A stretch of DNA of 64,000 bases from Acinetobacter sp. YWS30-1 (GTDB lineage Bacteria; Pseudomonadota; Gammaproteobacteria; Pseudomonadales; Moraxellaceae), in NCBI RefSeq assembly GCF_033558715.1, contig NZ_CP114606.1:62001-126000 (forward strand), read 5' to 3'. Position 1 is the first letter of the stretch. The number at the start of each line of letters is the position of its first letter. The notes under the pieces are model-generated. The model had not been told where the DNA came from. It did not search any database and saw nothing but the letters and a program-made list of their open reading frames with translations. Below, one piece after another: positions 35,839-45,188 of the stretch. The translations under genes were made by a program, and so were the position numbers.

Positions 35839-36342
35839 TTAATTCAGGTTGAGTTGCATCAATACCAGATCGCGCCATTGTCCAAATTTCTGTCCAACTT
35901 CCGGCATATAACCGGTTTGTTTAAAACCTAATTTCTCATGTAAGGCAATTGATGCATGATTTTCATGGTCAATGGCACCGACCATGACATGGATAGCATT
36001 TTGCCGCGCATGTTCAATCAGCTTGAGCATCAAAGCTTTACCCAGACCTTGCCCAATAAAGTCTGCATGAATAAAGACAGAATGTTCAACAGTGTGTTTA
36101 AAGCCCTGAATGGGTCGAAATGTAGAATAATCCGCATAACCTGCAATTTGCCTGGATGCTGAATGCTCAGCTACTAATAAAGGAAATTGCTGAGCATTTA
36201 ATTCATTCAGCATGTTCTGAAAATCCTGGATCGTTTTTGGCGTGCTATTCCAGGTTGAGGTTCCGTATAAGATTTCAGCATTGTAGATCGGGAGTAGATG
36301 TTCCAGATCTTGAATTTGAGCAGGACGAATAACAAAGCTCAT
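35839..36342 (-). CDS. GNAT-family N-acetyltransferase
   Basis: A 167-aa GNAT enzyme of the phosphinothricin/methionine-sulfoximine acetyltransferase type: MSFVIRPAQIQDLEHLLPIYN, YADYSTFRP, the acetyl-CoA loop IGQGLGKALMLKLIEHA and HEKLGFKQTGYMPEVGQKFG near the end. Homologues acetylate glutamine-analogue toxins or L-amino acid derivatives; the real substrate is unknown. The ATG at 36342 matches family N-termini; the open frame upstream is implausible. Confidence 0.88.
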   Translation of the reverse strand: MSFVIRPAQIQDLEHLLPIYNAEILYGTSTWNSTPKTIQDFQNMLNELNAQQFPLLVAEHSASRQIAGYADYSTFRPIQGFKHTVEHSVFIHADFIGQGLGKALMLKLIEHARQNAIHVMVGAIDHENHASIALHEKLGFKQTGYMPEVGQKFGQWRDLVLMQLNLN

Positions 36343-36400
36343 AAGCAGATGCCAAAAAAGAAAGAGAATATCTAACCATAACCTGAATTTAGGCAATAAA

Positions 36401-36424
36401 AAAGCAGAACCGAAGTCCTGCTTT
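36401..36424 (-). terminator. tsx-like gene terminator with UUCG loop
   Basis: AAAGCAG (36401-36407) pairs with CTGCTTT (36418-36424). Read leftward the loop region contains CTTCGG, the stable cUUCGg tetraloop, and the stem is followed by a T-run. Confidence 0.83.
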
Positions 36425-36439
36425 ATTCATTCTAAAAAC

Positions 36440-37171
36440 TTAGAAGTGGTATTTCACCAATGCGCTGACATTATGTTCGTCTAAACCTTTGATTGCATAT
36501 TTATTGTTCCAAACTGAATGCTCAACACCGAAGTATAATTTGGTTTCAGGTGAAATATGTTTGCCTGCATTCCATTTGTATTGAGACGTCCAGTTCAATT
36601 CACTTGCATGATCGTTTTTCTCAGCTGTTGACCAGTCTAGGAAAGCATCTGCTAGGAATTCTTCACTACCAATTTTAAATGGAACCGCATAAGTAATGGT
36701 CATCTGATAATCATCTTCAGAACCTTTTTCATTATCAACTTTATAGAAGTTGATGTTTGCATAACTGGTATAAGGAACATCTAGAGCAAATCCAATACCA
36801 TATAGGTAATTATTAAAGCCTTCACCACCTTCCCAAGTAGTAGAAATAAGTACGTCTTTAATTGGACCAGCTTCAAGTTTTTGGCCAGTGACCGCACCTA
36901 AGCTTAAACGTGGTGAAACTTCAAAGTAAGTTTCATTACCACTGAGATCATTATTAGTACGGTCAGCAAAGGCGAAGATATCACCATATTTTAAACCAGC
37001 TGCATATTCAGCCGTAATGGTTGACTGTTCTAAATCATCAACCATACCTATAGGATGTGCATAATTTTCGCCATATAGGCCTGTCAAACTAAAATCCTGC
37101 CAAACTGCTGCCTGAGTGAAAGCTGCTGTTGAAGCCAATGCACAAAGTGCCGCGATTTGTGTAAATTTCAT
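36440..37171 (-). CDS. Tsx-like nucleoside-specific outer membrane channel
   Basis: A 243-aa outer membrane barrel with signal peptide (MKFTQIAALCALASTAAFTQA) and the family's terminal phenylalanine (ALVKYHF). Alternating strands with aromatic girdles (TWEGGEGFNNYLYGIGFALD, TYFEVSPRLSLG) resemble Tsx, the nucleoside-specific porin of enterobacteria. The exact substrate in this organism is inferred. It stands alone with its own terminator. Confidence 0.85.
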   Translation of the reverse strand: MKFTQIAALCALASTAAFTQAAVWQDFSLTGLYGENYAHPIGMVDDLEQSTITAEYAAGLKYGDIFAFADRTNNDLSGNETYFEVSPRLSLGAVTGQKLEAGPIKDVLISTTWEGGEGFNNYLYGIGFALDVPYTSYANINFYKVDNEKGSEDDYQMTITYAVPFKIGSEEFLADAFLDWSTAEKNDHASELNWTSQYKWNAGKHISPETKLYFGVEHSVWNNKYAIKGLDEHNVSALVKYHF

Positions 37172-37747
37172 TTAAATATCTCCCCCGAGAAAGCAGCTTA
37201 AGGATACAGATTAATAAGTAAAAATAAAGTCAAAATTGATCACTGACAGAAATATTTCATCGTCCTGAGCTGATGATAATTTGAGATATTGGGAGAAGAA
37301 GGTTTATAGGATATTTGAAGCGAGTTAAATTTTTATATTTAAATTAATTTTAAGAATTGAGACTCAATTTTGAAGCTGATTAAAGTAATTACATAGATCT
37401 TTTATGAACAGGGCAAAGACTGCTTTAATTTTGGGAAGGTCATGTGAATAGTATTTCGATTGTTCCAAATCTGGAAGGTCAATCACGATCCGGTAAGCAG
37501 TTGTCACGATCGGTTGTCCTTTTGCTAAAAAAATCAAAATATCACTTGCATATTTTCAAGAGAGGACCGATATTCGAAGTATAGGAACACGGTTCTGCAG
37601 ACTCAAAAATGTGTTCATCATTCAATCTGGAGGGTTTTATCCAAAGCGATTTGAAGATTTGAAATGCAATATAAAACAGCAAGCTATACACGTGCCAAGA
37701 TAAAAATTCTGCACTAAAAAGTTAAAATGATTTGAGGATGGTATTTT
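37172..37747. other. Long intergenic region upstream of the HPF gene
   Basis: About 575 bases without a convincing gene. A small palindrome AATTGA-GAC-TCAATT lies at 37355-37369, and TCACGATC occurs twice (37483-37490 and 37506-37513). GAGGATGG just before 37748 serves as ribosome site. It must hold the tsx-like and HPF promoters. Confidence 0.5.
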
Positions 37748-38116
37748 ATGAACATTGAACTCCGTACCGATAAAAACATTCGCAATAGTGATCGTCTAAT
37801 TACTTACGTTCGTACCGAATTAAATCAGGAATTTCAGCGCCACAGTGAGCGTATTACCCATTTCTCAGTGCATCTTAGCGATGAAAATGCCGCCAAAGGA
37901 GGCGATGATGATATTCGCTGCATGATCGAAGCACGTCCTGCCGGCTTGAAGCCAATTGTCGTGAACCATCATGGTCATAATGTTGATACTGCCATTCATG
38001 GTGCCATCGACCGTTTAAAACGCAGTCTGGAACATGTGATTGAGAAAAAAGATAACGTACGTAGCACTCCGCTAAAACTTGCGGAAGAAGATACGGGTAC
38101 AGATCTAGAACAATAA
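37748..38116 (+). CDS. HPF/RaiA-family ribosome hibernation factor
   Basis: A 122-aa protein of the short HPF/RaiA family. The N-terminus MNIELRTDKNIRNSDRLITYV and the basic helix near the C-terminus (DTAIHGAIDRLKRSLEHVIEKK) fit the beta-alpha-beta-beta-beta-alpha fold that binds the 30S decoding centre in stationary phase. In many gammaproteobacteria the gene follows rpoN; here it is isolated. It could be a stress-linked paralogue; which of HPF or RaiA it equals cannot be settled. Confidence 0.87.
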   Translation: MNIELRTDKNIRNSDRLITYVRTELNQEFQRHSERITHFSVHLSDENAAKGGDDDIRCMIEARPAGLKPIVVNHHGHNVDTAIHGAIDRLKRSLEHVIEKKDNVRSTPLKLAEEDTGTDLEQ

Positions 38117-38133
38117 ATAATTCGCAGATGAAA

Positions 38134-38152
38134 AAGGCCCCTACGGGGCTTT
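38134..38152 (+). terminator. HPF gene terminator
   Basis: GCCCC (38137-38141) and GGGGC (38145-38149) extended by A-T pairs, TAC loop, with a T-run after. Confidence 0.82.
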
Positions 38153-38245
38153 TTTCAATTTTAGATAAAATAAACGAATGAGAACAAAACAAATCCCGCT
38201 TTATTCGGCATAATAGTGAAAAACGAATTTGAAGTGAGCTCCATC

Positions 38246-38788
38246 ATGTTAACTGCGCAACAACAGCTTTTTGTGCAAGCACTCGAAGAACTCAATCTGG
38301 GTCAGGTCAAACAGCTTTTGGCAGATGGACTTAACCCGAATTTTATTGATCTGGAAAAAGGCCCAGTTATTTCCATCTGGTCAGATGGCCTGTTCAAATG
38401 GTGGGAAGAAGTCTGCGAAGCTTATGAAGCGGGCAGTCCCTTAACTGCTGAAGAAAAACAGCAACGTCTGGATGTACATTTACAGATTCTGGAAGCGCTG
38501 ATCCAGGCCAAAGTCAATTTGCATCTCTGGGATGCTGAAGAAGTTTATGGCCCGCTTTGGGATGCGGCCAGTGCAGCCTGTGTACCTGCAGTGCAGCGCC
38601 TATTAGAAGAAAAAGTCAATCCGAACAGCAAGGATGAAGAAGGATTAACCATTCTGTCATCGATTAGTGATTTATTCTTTGATTGTGATTTTGATGAAAT
38701 TAACTGGGCAGAAGCACTGGAAGAAGAAAAACAGACCCTAGAATTATTGCGTAGTCATGGCGCAAAAATGACCAAGGAATTACATTAA
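38246..38788 (+). CDS. Ankyrin-repeat-like cytosolic protein
   Basis: A 180-aa acidic protein without signal peptide. Ankyrin-like units are LGQVKQLLADGLNPNFID, a middle ALIQAKVNLHLWD and VPAVQRLLEEKVNPNSKDEEGLTIL, ending LELLRSHGAKM. Probably a protein-binding module, partner unknown. The ATG at 38246 is preferred over an upstream GTG (38216). It is followed 24 bp later by an outer membrane protein gene; the three genes to dsbD run in the same direction. Confidence 0.82.
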   Translation: MLTAQQQLFVQALEELNLGQVKQLLADGLNPNFIDLEKGPVISIWSDGLFKWWEEVCEAYEAGSPLTAEEKQQRLDVHLQILEALIQAKVNLHLWDAEEVYGPLWDAASAACVPAVQRLLEEKVNPNSKDEEGLTILSSISDLFFDCDFDEINWAEALEEEKQTLELLRSHGAKMTKELH

Positions 38789-38812
38789 ATTTTAAGAAAG
38801 AGCTCCAACAAG

Positions 38813-39580
38813 ATGAAGACAACTTTAAGAATATTGGGTTTGATGGCACTGACGGGTGTCAGTGCACAGCTTTGTGCTGCAGTTGAATTTGACCGACCAG
38901 GTGAAGGTTTGGGTACCAGTACCGTACCAGTGGGTCAGTTAGCTTGGGAACAGGGTTTACCGAGTTTCTCTTATAGCGAAGCGACTGTGGATGGAAGCAA
39001 GCTGAAACAAACCACTTTAAATGCCGACGTCTTGTTGCGTACCGGTTTGACTGATGATCTGGAATTACGTTTAGGCTGGGCTGGTCCGGCCTGGTCACAA
39101 ACCAAGTTCAATGGTCAGACTGAAGAGGATGATGGTTTAGGCGATGTCAGTATTGGCCTGAAAAAAGCCATTGATCTGGATGATGAAAAACTCAGTATGG
39201 CGCTGATGGCTGAAGCTATTATTGCCACAGGTAATGCTAATTTTAGTAATGAAGAAGATATTTATAGCCTGAGCTCAGCAGTTGCTTATCAATATAATGA
39301 TTTGGTGAATACTGCACTGACCATGCGTTATGAATGGCAGGATAGCAACTGGGCAATTACTGCGATTCCAGCTTTAGGCTATCAGATTACTGAGCGCTGG
39401 TCAGGTTATTCGGAACTGATTTATCGTAAAGCCGAAAGTCAGAATAATGAATATGCACTAGGGACTGGCGTCATGTATGCATTGAATGATCAGGTACAAC
39501 TTGATGCCAGTGTTGGGGTAGATCTGGAAGGTCAGAATAAAGGTTACTTCTCAGGCTTGGGCGTATCATTCCTATTCTAA
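38813..39580 (+). CDS. Outer membrane beta-barrel protein (MetA-pathway phenol-degradation type)
   Basis: A 255-aa protein with signal peptide (cleavage near AQLCAA) and a barrel ending in phenylalanine (GVSFLF). Sequence such as FDRPGEGLGTSTVPVGQLAWEQGLP, LRTGLTDDLELRLGW and LGDVSIGLKKAI matches the putative MetA-pathway of phenol degradation barrel family, thought to move hydrophobic compounds across the outer membrane. There are no catabolic genes nearby, so the substrate is open. dsbD follows 17 bp later. Confidence 0.83.
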   Translation: MKTTLRILGLMALTGVSAQLCAAVEFDRPGEGLGTSTVPVGQLAWEQGLPSFSYSEATVDGSKLKQTTLNADVLLRTGLTDDLELRLGWAGPAWSQTKFNGQTEEDDGLGDVSIGLKKAIDLDDEKLSMALMAEAIIATGNANFSNEEDIYSLSSAVAYQYNDLVNTALTMRYEWQDSNWAITAIPALGYQITERWSGYSELIYRKAESQNNEYALGTGVMYALNDQVQLDASVGVDLEGQNKGYFSGLGVSFLF

Positions 39581-39597
39581 GCTGCTCTTATTCCGAT

Positions 39598-41442
39598 ATG
39601 ACCAAAGCACTACAGTTTAAGATCGGGAGAAAAGTTTTTTCTCCAGTCTTATTGGGCACAGTGTTGCTTAGTAATATTGCTCAGGCAGAAGCGCCTTTGC
39701 TTTCGCCTGAGCAGGCTTTTCCTCTGAGTATCAGTTCAGTCACTCAGCAACAGGCTGAACTTAGCTGGGAAATTCCGCAAAACTATTATCTTTATCAGCA
39801 TAAGGTAGAGGTAAAGCAGGGAAGTCAGCCGATGACCTTGCAATTACCACCCGCTGAAGATCTACATGATGAAAACTATGGTCATACCCAGGTTTATTAT
39901 CAGCAATTAAAAGTTCAGATTCCGACACAGGCGGGTCAAACGTATCAGGTCAGCTGGCAAGGTTGTGCCAAAGACCGGCTTTGTTACCCACCCCAAACCA
40001 TTGAATTCAAGACTGACTTATCCGGTCTGGTGCAATATGAATCTACTGGCTCGGGTAATAAACGGTTACTGGATCTAAGTAGCTCTTCCTCACAGCACAA
40101 TCGAATTCTGGAAAATTCTGCTGATGATCTAGAATCAGGAAATACAGACAGTAAAATCGTTGAAGTCATTTCTACACGATCCAACAGCGACTCGGCACAA
40201 GACCAGCAATGGTCTACACGTCTGGCTGAAAGTTCGCTGGCTTATGGATTGCTGTTATTTTTCGGCTTGGGCATTTTGCTGGCATTTACGCCATGCTCTT
40301 TGCCGATGCTGCCAATTCTGACTTCATTAATTGTTCGTGATAGCAAAGGCATCAAGGCCTGGATGATTGCCCTAAGCTTTGTAAGCAGTATGGCCGCAGT
40401 CTATGCGGTATTAGGCTTGATCGCGTCTTCAGCCGGACTCAACTTTCAGCGCTGGTTACAGCAACCTGCCACCCTGATGGCATTTAGTGCATTATTTGTG
40501 GTATTTGCCCTCAACCTGTTTGGCCTGTTTGAAATTAAAATGCCACAGCGTCTGACGCAACGTCTGGACCGGGTTCAGGCGATGCAGCAAGGGGGAACTC
40601 TGGTTAGCGCTGCGATCATGGGATCTGTTTCTGCCTTGCTGGTTGGGCCTTGTATGACGGCACCATTAGCCGGTGCTTTATTATTTATTTCCCAGACTCA
40701 GAACCAGTGGCAAGGCGCAGTGCTGTTGTTTACGTTGGGTTTCGGTATGGGCACCCCGTTGCTGCTGGCCAGTATTATGGGGGCACGTATTCTACCTCGA
40801 GCCGGGCACTGGATGAATCAGGTGAAAGTGCTCTTTGCTTTCATTATGCTAGCTTTGGCCTTGTATTTTATTCGTCCGCTGATTTCAGAAGCGGCATTGC
40901 AGTGGCTGTCGCTAGGGCTGGGCTTAAGCTTTGTTGTTTATGTTCTGGCACGATTATTCTGGAAAAATACCGGACTGCGCTGGCTCTATATCATCTGTTT
41001 GGCTATTGCAGTGCCTTATATTACATATAGTCAGTATCAGCATAGTCAGCGTTTTTTTGTTGAAACTGCCCAACAACAGGCGAGTTGGCATATAGCAAAA
41101 ACGGCCACTGAATTTGAACAGTTATTGGCTACAGTACCGCAAGGGCAGAAGGTCATTATTGATGTCTATGCTGATTGGTGTGTGGCCTGTCAGCCGATTG
41201 AACATAAAGTATTAAAGGCAGTTGCTGTCCAGCAGGCCTTAGCCCCTTATTTTCTGATCAAGCTTGATCTTAGTCAGTATGATGCTACGCATCAGGCTTT
41301 ACTTAACCGATGGGAAATTCTGGGACCACCGACCTATTTATTTCTTGATACTCAGCAGCAGGAGATTCGCAGCTTACGTTTGACTGGCGCATTTAGTAAA
41401 GCAGAATTATTGGCACAGCTACAGCTTTTAGAACAGCTCTAG
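39598..41442 (+). CDS. dsbD: Thiol:disulfide interchange protein DsbD
   Basis: DsbD carries electrons from cytosolic thioredoxin across the inner membrane to periplasmic DsbC/CcmG. The 614-aa protein has all three parts: signal peptide and N-terminal alpha domain with Cys123/Cys129 (QGCAKDRLCYPP); an eight-helix core with Cys233 (FTPCSLPMLPIL) and Cys352 (VGPCMTAPLAG); and a C-terminal thioredoxin domain with Cys528/Cys531 (ADWCVACQPIE). The linker around 140-205 is long and low in complexity. It is last of a rightward trio. Confidence 0.95.
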   Translation: MTKALQFKIGRKVFSPVLLGTVLLSNIAQAEAPLLSPEQAFPLSISSVTQQQAELSWEIPQNYYLYQHKVEVKQGSQPMTLQLPPAEDLHDENYGHTQVYYQQLKVQIPTQAGQTYQVSWQGCAKDRLCYPPQTIEFKTDLSGLVQYESTGSGNKRLLDLSSSSSQHNRILENSADDLESGNTDSKIVEVISTRSNSDSAQDQQWSTRLAESSLAYGLLLFFGLGILLAFTPCSLPMLPILTSLIVRDSKGIKAWMIALSFVSSMAAVYAVLGLIASSAGLNFQRWLQQPATLMAFSALFVVFALNLFGLFEIKMPQRLTQRLDRVQAMQQGGTLVSAAIMGSVSALLVGPCMTAPLAGALLFISQTQNQWQGAVLLFTLGFGMGTPLLLASIMGARILPRAGHWMNQVKVLFAFIMLALALYFIRPLISEAALQWLSLGLGLSFVVYVLARLFWKNTGLRWLYIICLAIAVPYITYSQYQHSQRFFVETAQQQASWHIAKTATEFEQLLATVPQGQKVIIDVYADWCVACQPIEHKVLKAVAVQQALAPYFLIKLDLSQYDATHQALLNRWEILGPPTYLFLDTQQQEIRSLRLTGAFSKAELLAQLQLLEQL

Positions 41443-41500
41443 CATTCACTTTAAAGCTTTTCGGGTACATGCTTTAAAGTGAATAAGGCCGATAAAAATA

Positions 41501-42691
41501 TCAGGCTGGTTGAACTTTTAGAGGTTCCAGATAAGATTTCACTTGATTCCGTCCACTAGCTTTGGCCTGATAAAGGGCCTGATCGGCTTGGCTTAAAAGT
41601 TGCTGTGGGCGTAATTCTGGTTTTGAAATAGCAATGCCAAAGCTGGCCGTCACCGGGATCAATTGTCCTTCATCACTAAAAATCTGTAGTTGCTGGATCG
41701 CGCTTCGGCAACGCTCTGCTACCTGCTGAGCTTTCTCCAGGCTGGAATTATTCAGGACCAGAATAAATTCTTCACCACCGAACCGGCCAACGACATCGCT
41801 TTCACGCAATTGCTGGTTTAGTACCGCACTGACTTGTACCAATGTTTCATCGCCCTTGTGATGTCCATAGTAATCATTGATCTTTTTGAAATGATCCAGA
41901 TCCAGCAGCACCAGGGCATAGTTAAAAGTCGCAGTACTATTTAACTGATCCAGACATTGATTAATGCTACGGCGATTAAACAGATTGGTCAGAGGATCAA
42001 TCTGGCTGAGATGGTTAATTAGCTGTTCGCGATAGCGCCATTGACTGAGTAAAATCTCAAATAAAATCATGCAGACAGCAAGAATCGGCAGGATAAAATA
42101 CAGCATTGATAACAGCCAGAAGCTATTATGGAAAAACTGGTCCTGAATATTAAAAAGTGGTGAATAAGGCAGTTGTTGGTTAAAGCTTAGATAGGCACAA
42201 GTTACCAGAAACAGTGAGGCCGGAATCAGCATGCTATAGACCAGTCTCCGGTGAAACAGGACTAGACCTACCGTCATCAGGCAAACATAGGCAATTGTGG
42301 CTACCGGGCTAATCACGCCTACGATATATGCATCCCGACACAGGGACACCACAAAGATGCCCACTGCCAGATAGGGAAAATATCGTTCTATCAGTGCATT
42401 GCCCTGAAATTTATAACAGGGATAAATCAGAAGAACCAGCGCCAGTAAAAATAGGCCATTCATGTGAATCTCTGAACGAACGACATCAATATGGACATGC
42501 TGCCAGTATTGCGGATGTGACAGGACAAAAAGGTCCCAACTTAGCCAGCTGATATGTATGCCACAGCCCAGTGCCAGCATCAGGATACACTTTTTCAAAA
42601 TTCCCCAGTTCATCACCACTTCATCTTCGATCAGATATTTCTTGAGTCGATGATTCTGGAATTTTTGTAATACTGCTGACATTCGCTTCAT
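41501..42691 (-). CDS. Membrane diguanylate cyclase (GGDEF)
   Basis: A 396-aa protein with six to seven transmembrane helices (about 33-215) followed by a GGDEF domain (225-390). The active site reads GGEEF at 305-309, an active variant, and RESD at 296-299 is a proper RxxD inhibitory site five residues before it. It should therefore make cyclic di-GMP and be product-inhibited, unlike the first protein of the window. The N-terminal membrane part is probably a sensor of unknown input. M1 at 42691 and M4 at 42682 are both possible starts. Confidence 0.93.
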   Translation of the reverse strand: MKRMSAVLQKFQNHRLKKYLIEDEVVMNWGILKKCILMLALGCGIHISWLSWDLFVLSHPQYWQHVHIDVVRSEIHMNGLFLLALVLLIYPCYKFQGNALIERYFPYLAVGIFVVSLCRDAYIVGVISPVATIAYVCLMTVGLVLFHRRLVYSMLIPASLFLVTCAYLSFNQQLPYSPLFNIQDQFFHNSFWLLSMLYFILPILAVCMILFEILLSQWRYREQLINHLSQIDPLTNLFNRRSINQCLDQLNSTATFNYALVLLDLDHFKKINDYYGHHKGDETLVQVSAVLNQQLRESDVVGRFGGEEFILVLNNSSLEKAQQVAERCRSAIQQLQIFSDEGQLIPVTASFGIAISKPELRPQQLLSQADQALYQAKASGRNQVKSYLEPLKVQPA

Positions 42692-42919
42692 ACAACAGGT
42701 CTGACCTTTATTGTTATTGCTAAGTTTTTAAAAGATAGAAAAATATTGCTTTAATTATTTACAGAAATATAACATAAAATTAATTCATTGATAATCAGTA
42801 ATATTTATCAAAAATTAAAAAAAAGGAGAAAAATTAAGCTAGAAATTTATTGTTCTAAATACGCAATGAAGTGTTTTATTTAAACCCATTATTTCATTAT
42901 TTAAAGTTTATTAAGCTAT

Positions 42920-42944
42920 GTCCATTCCCGAACAATGAACGGAC
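42920..42944. promoter_or_regulatory. Dyad operator candidate before the azoreductase gene
   Basis: GTCCATTC (42920-42927) and GAACGGAC (42937-42944) are inverted copies with one mismatch around a 9-bp spacer, 11 bases before the azoR start. The position suits a repressor that blocks initiation. Confidence 0.45.
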
Positions 42945-42955
42945 CAGATTAAGCA

Positions 42956-43525
42956 ATGAAAATTTTACAGATTGATGCCAGTATTTTAGGTGATGCCTCT
43001 ATTTCCCGTCAGTTGACTCAAGCTATTGTGGGACAGCTTCAACAGAAACATGGTGAGGCAGTTGAGCTTGAATATCTGGACTTAGCTGCACAGCCGATTC
43101 CACATTTAACTGCCGAAATTTTGATGGGTCAGAATCTTGAGCAGGCGGCTTTAGGAGAACAGATTTTACAGCAGTACTTACAGGCGGATATCGTGGTGGT
43201 AGGGGCTGCTATGTATAACTTCGGCCTACCTTCTACTTTAAAAGCCTGGATTGACCGCATTAGTGTGGCGGGACGTACCTTTAAATATACAGAAAATGGC
43301 CCAGTGGGTCTGGCAGGTGAAAAGAAAGTCTATATTGCCAGTAGCCGTGGGGGTATTTATGGCGAACAAAGCCCAGTCGATTTCCAGGAAGCTTTCCTGA
43401 AAACTGTATTTAACTTTACTGGCGTAACTGATGTGCACGTGATTCGTGCTGAAGGCGTCAATATGGGTGATGTAGCGAAACAGCAGGCAATTGAAACTGC
43501 GATGGCGCAGGTAAGCCAGATCTAA
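42956..43525 (+). CDS. azoR: FMN-dependent NADH-azoreductase
   Basis: A 189-aa flavodoxin-like quinone/azo reductase. FMN-binding segments are visible at DASILGDASISRQ, the MYNFGLPSTLKAWIDRIS loop and SSRGGIYGE. Family members reduce quinones and azo dyes with NADH, protecting against thiol and quinone stress. A dyad just upstream suggests local repression. Convergent with the esterase gene through a shared terminator. Confidence 0.94.
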   Translation: MKILQIDASILGDASISRQLTQAIVGQLQQKHGEAVELEYLDLAAQPIPHLTAEILMGQNLEQAALGEQILQQYLQADIVVVGAAMYNFGLPSTLKAWIDRISVAGRTFKYTENGPVGLAGEKKVYIASSRGGIYGEQSPVDFQEAFLKTVFNFTGVTDVHVIRAEGVNMGDVAKQQAIETAMAQVSQI

Positions 43526-43553
43526 AATTCGATAGAAAATGAATGAACAAAAA

Positions 43554-43575
43554 AAGGTCAGCAATCGCTGACCTT
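43554..43575. terminator. Bidirectional terminator
   Basis: AAGGTCAGC (43554-43562) and GCTGACCTT (43567-43575), AATC loop, A-run before and T-run after. Confidence 0.88.
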
Positions 43576-43597
43576 TTTTATGGCTTCTTTTAAATTT

Positions 43598-44509
43598 CTA
43601 GTCTTGATCCAGACGATGAGCAAATTCTGAAAGATCCGCCAGCGCTTGTCGGGCCTCTTCAAACCAGGCACTAAACATCTGAAAGTTATGCCACATCCCG
43701 GTATATATCTTGAATTCAACCTCGACACCAGCCTGTTCCGCTTTTTCCTTGAAGCGTGTGGCATCATCCAGCAGAATTTCTTTAGACCCCACCTGTATAT
43801 GCATCGGTGGCAAACCACTGAGATCGGCAAAAAATGGGGAAATTTCCGGATCGCCACGATCCATTGCACTCGGTACATAATACTGAATCCCGGTTTTGAG
43901 GGTTTCAATCGACAGCAGGGCATCATGTTTCTGATTATAGCGTAGTGATTCACTAGTCAGGGTCAGATCAAGGAAAGGGGAAAGTAGAATCAGTCCACTC
44001 ACCTGTGGTAGGTCTTCCTGCTGTAACTTGAGTGCCAATGCCAATGCCAGATTAGCACCACACGAATCTCCGGACAGAATAATATCCTTGGCCTGAATGC
44101 CCTGATCTAATAACAGATTATAGACATCAAATAGGGCCTCCAAAGGTTCAGGATAAGCAGATTCAGGTGCCAGAGGATAATCAATATGCAGTACTTGCAT
44201 CTGGGTGCGAGCGGCAATCTGGGTCATAAAGGCACGATGGGTATTTAAGGAACCGAGATAAAAAGCACCGCCATGAATATGAAAAATCAGCTGGCTGGAT
44301 TCCTGTTGCGGCTTGATTTCCTCGGCATGTATACCCGCCAGTCGGAGTGAACGGATTTGTACGGACTTATCTTGCGGAAAAATCTTGCACATCTGCTCCA
44401 GTGCGACCCGCAAGGAGCTTGGAGGAAGATTGAACCGACTAGGCGCACGGATGGTCGCTTTTAAAAGACTTTCTGTAATTAATTGTTTCGTCACGGGGCT
44501 CATCTTCAT
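43598..44509 (-). CDS. HSL-family alpha/beta hydrolase (esterase)
   Basis: A 303-aa esterase of the hormone-sensitive-lipase family: oxyanion motif IFHIHGGAFYLGS near residue 76, nucleophile elbow ILSGDSCGANLALALA, DPEISPFFADLSGLPP and the late GMWHNFQMF with the catalytic histidine. The nucleophile box is GDSCG rather than the commoner GDSAG. Cytosolic; probably acts on short-chain esters. GGAAAG just upstream of 44509 supports this start, though the ATG at 44503 is also possible. Confidence 0.92.
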   Translation of the reverse strand: MKMSPVTKQLITESLLKATIRAPSRFNLPPSSLRVALEQMCKIFPQDKSVQIRSLRLAGIHAEEIKPQQESSQLIFHIHGGAFYLGSLNTHRAFMTQIAARTQMQVLHIDYPLAPESAYPEPLEALFDVYNLLLDQGIQAKDIILSGDSCGANLALALALKLQQEDLPQVSGLILLSPFLDLTLTSESLRYNQKHDALLSIETLKTGIQYYVPSAMDRGDPEISPFFADLSGLPPMHIQVGSKEILLDDATRFKEKAEQAGVEVEFKIYTGMWHNFQMFSAWFEEARQALADLSEFAHRLDQD

Positions 44510-44664
44510 CTTCTTTCCATCTTTTTCTGCTTTTATTGATTATGTGGATTATTTACCAACAATGTTTACAAGGTTACACTAAATAGTCACAGGTAAAAAT
44601 TGCAAAAATGTTGTGACTTTTTAATACTACATCGGTCTATCTCAGACTAGGGAAATGAAGAAAA

Positions 44665-45102
44665 ATGAAAAAAATTACGCTAATGTTAGGACTACTCGGC
44701 TTATCTGCGCTGGCCAATGCTGCAGATCCTTTAAATGGTACCGTTTGGAAAACGATTGACGACGAAACCAAACAACCAAAGGCTATAGTAAAATTTACTG
44801 AGCAAAAAAATGGGACATTATCTGCAAGCATCCAATCGGTATTAACACCGGGTGAAGAAAATGCTTGTACAAAATGTGAAGGTCCGTATCACAATAAATC
44901 GCTGAAAGGTTTAACGATTGTGAAAGGCCTGAAAAATACAGGCGGAACCAGCTATGACAGTGGTTCGATCCTAGATCCAAAATCTGGTAAAACTTATAAG
45001 CTGAAAGGCAACCTGACAGATGGTGGCAAGAAGCTTGAGCTGCGCGGTTATATCGGCGTGTCTGCTTTAGGTCGTAACCAAACCTGGATTCGTGCCAAAT
45101 AA
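44665..45102 (+). CDS. DUF2147 family periplasmic protein
   Basis: A 145-aa exported protein: signal peptide MKKITLMLGLLGLSALANAA, then LNGTVWKTIDDETKQPKAIV, the two-Cys segment ACTKCEGPYHN and the GGSILDPKSGKTYK-like block (here YDSGSILDPKSGKTYKLKG), ending RGYIGVSALGRNQTWIR. This is the DUF2147 lipocalin-like beta barrel, common in Moraxellaceae, function unknown. Followed by a bidirectional terminator. Confidence 0.92.
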   Translation: MKKITLMLGLLGLSALANAADPLNGTVWKTIDDETKQPKAIVKFTEQKNGTLSASIQSVLTPGEENACTKCEGPYHNKSLKGLTIVKGLKNTGGTSYDSGSILDPKSGKTYKLKGNLTDGGKKLELRGYIGVSALGRNQTWIRAK

Positions 45103-45138
45103 TAGATCATGACCGTTCTCTAAAAACTACCATAAAAA

Positions 45139-45158
45139 AGCCTGACAGAAGTCAGGCT
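45139..45158. terminator. Bidirectional terminator
   Basis: AGCCTGAC (45139-45146) and GTCAGGCT (45151-45158), AGAA loop, A-run before and T-run after. Confidence 0.88.
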
Positions 45159-45188
45159 TTTTTTATTCTTCCAGATCATCTGGGATGA

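Noticed and set aside
37441..37740. GGA-containing stretch before the HPF gene as another CsrA sponge
   Set aside because: Several GGA occur, but they are not in hairpin loops and no terminator follows.
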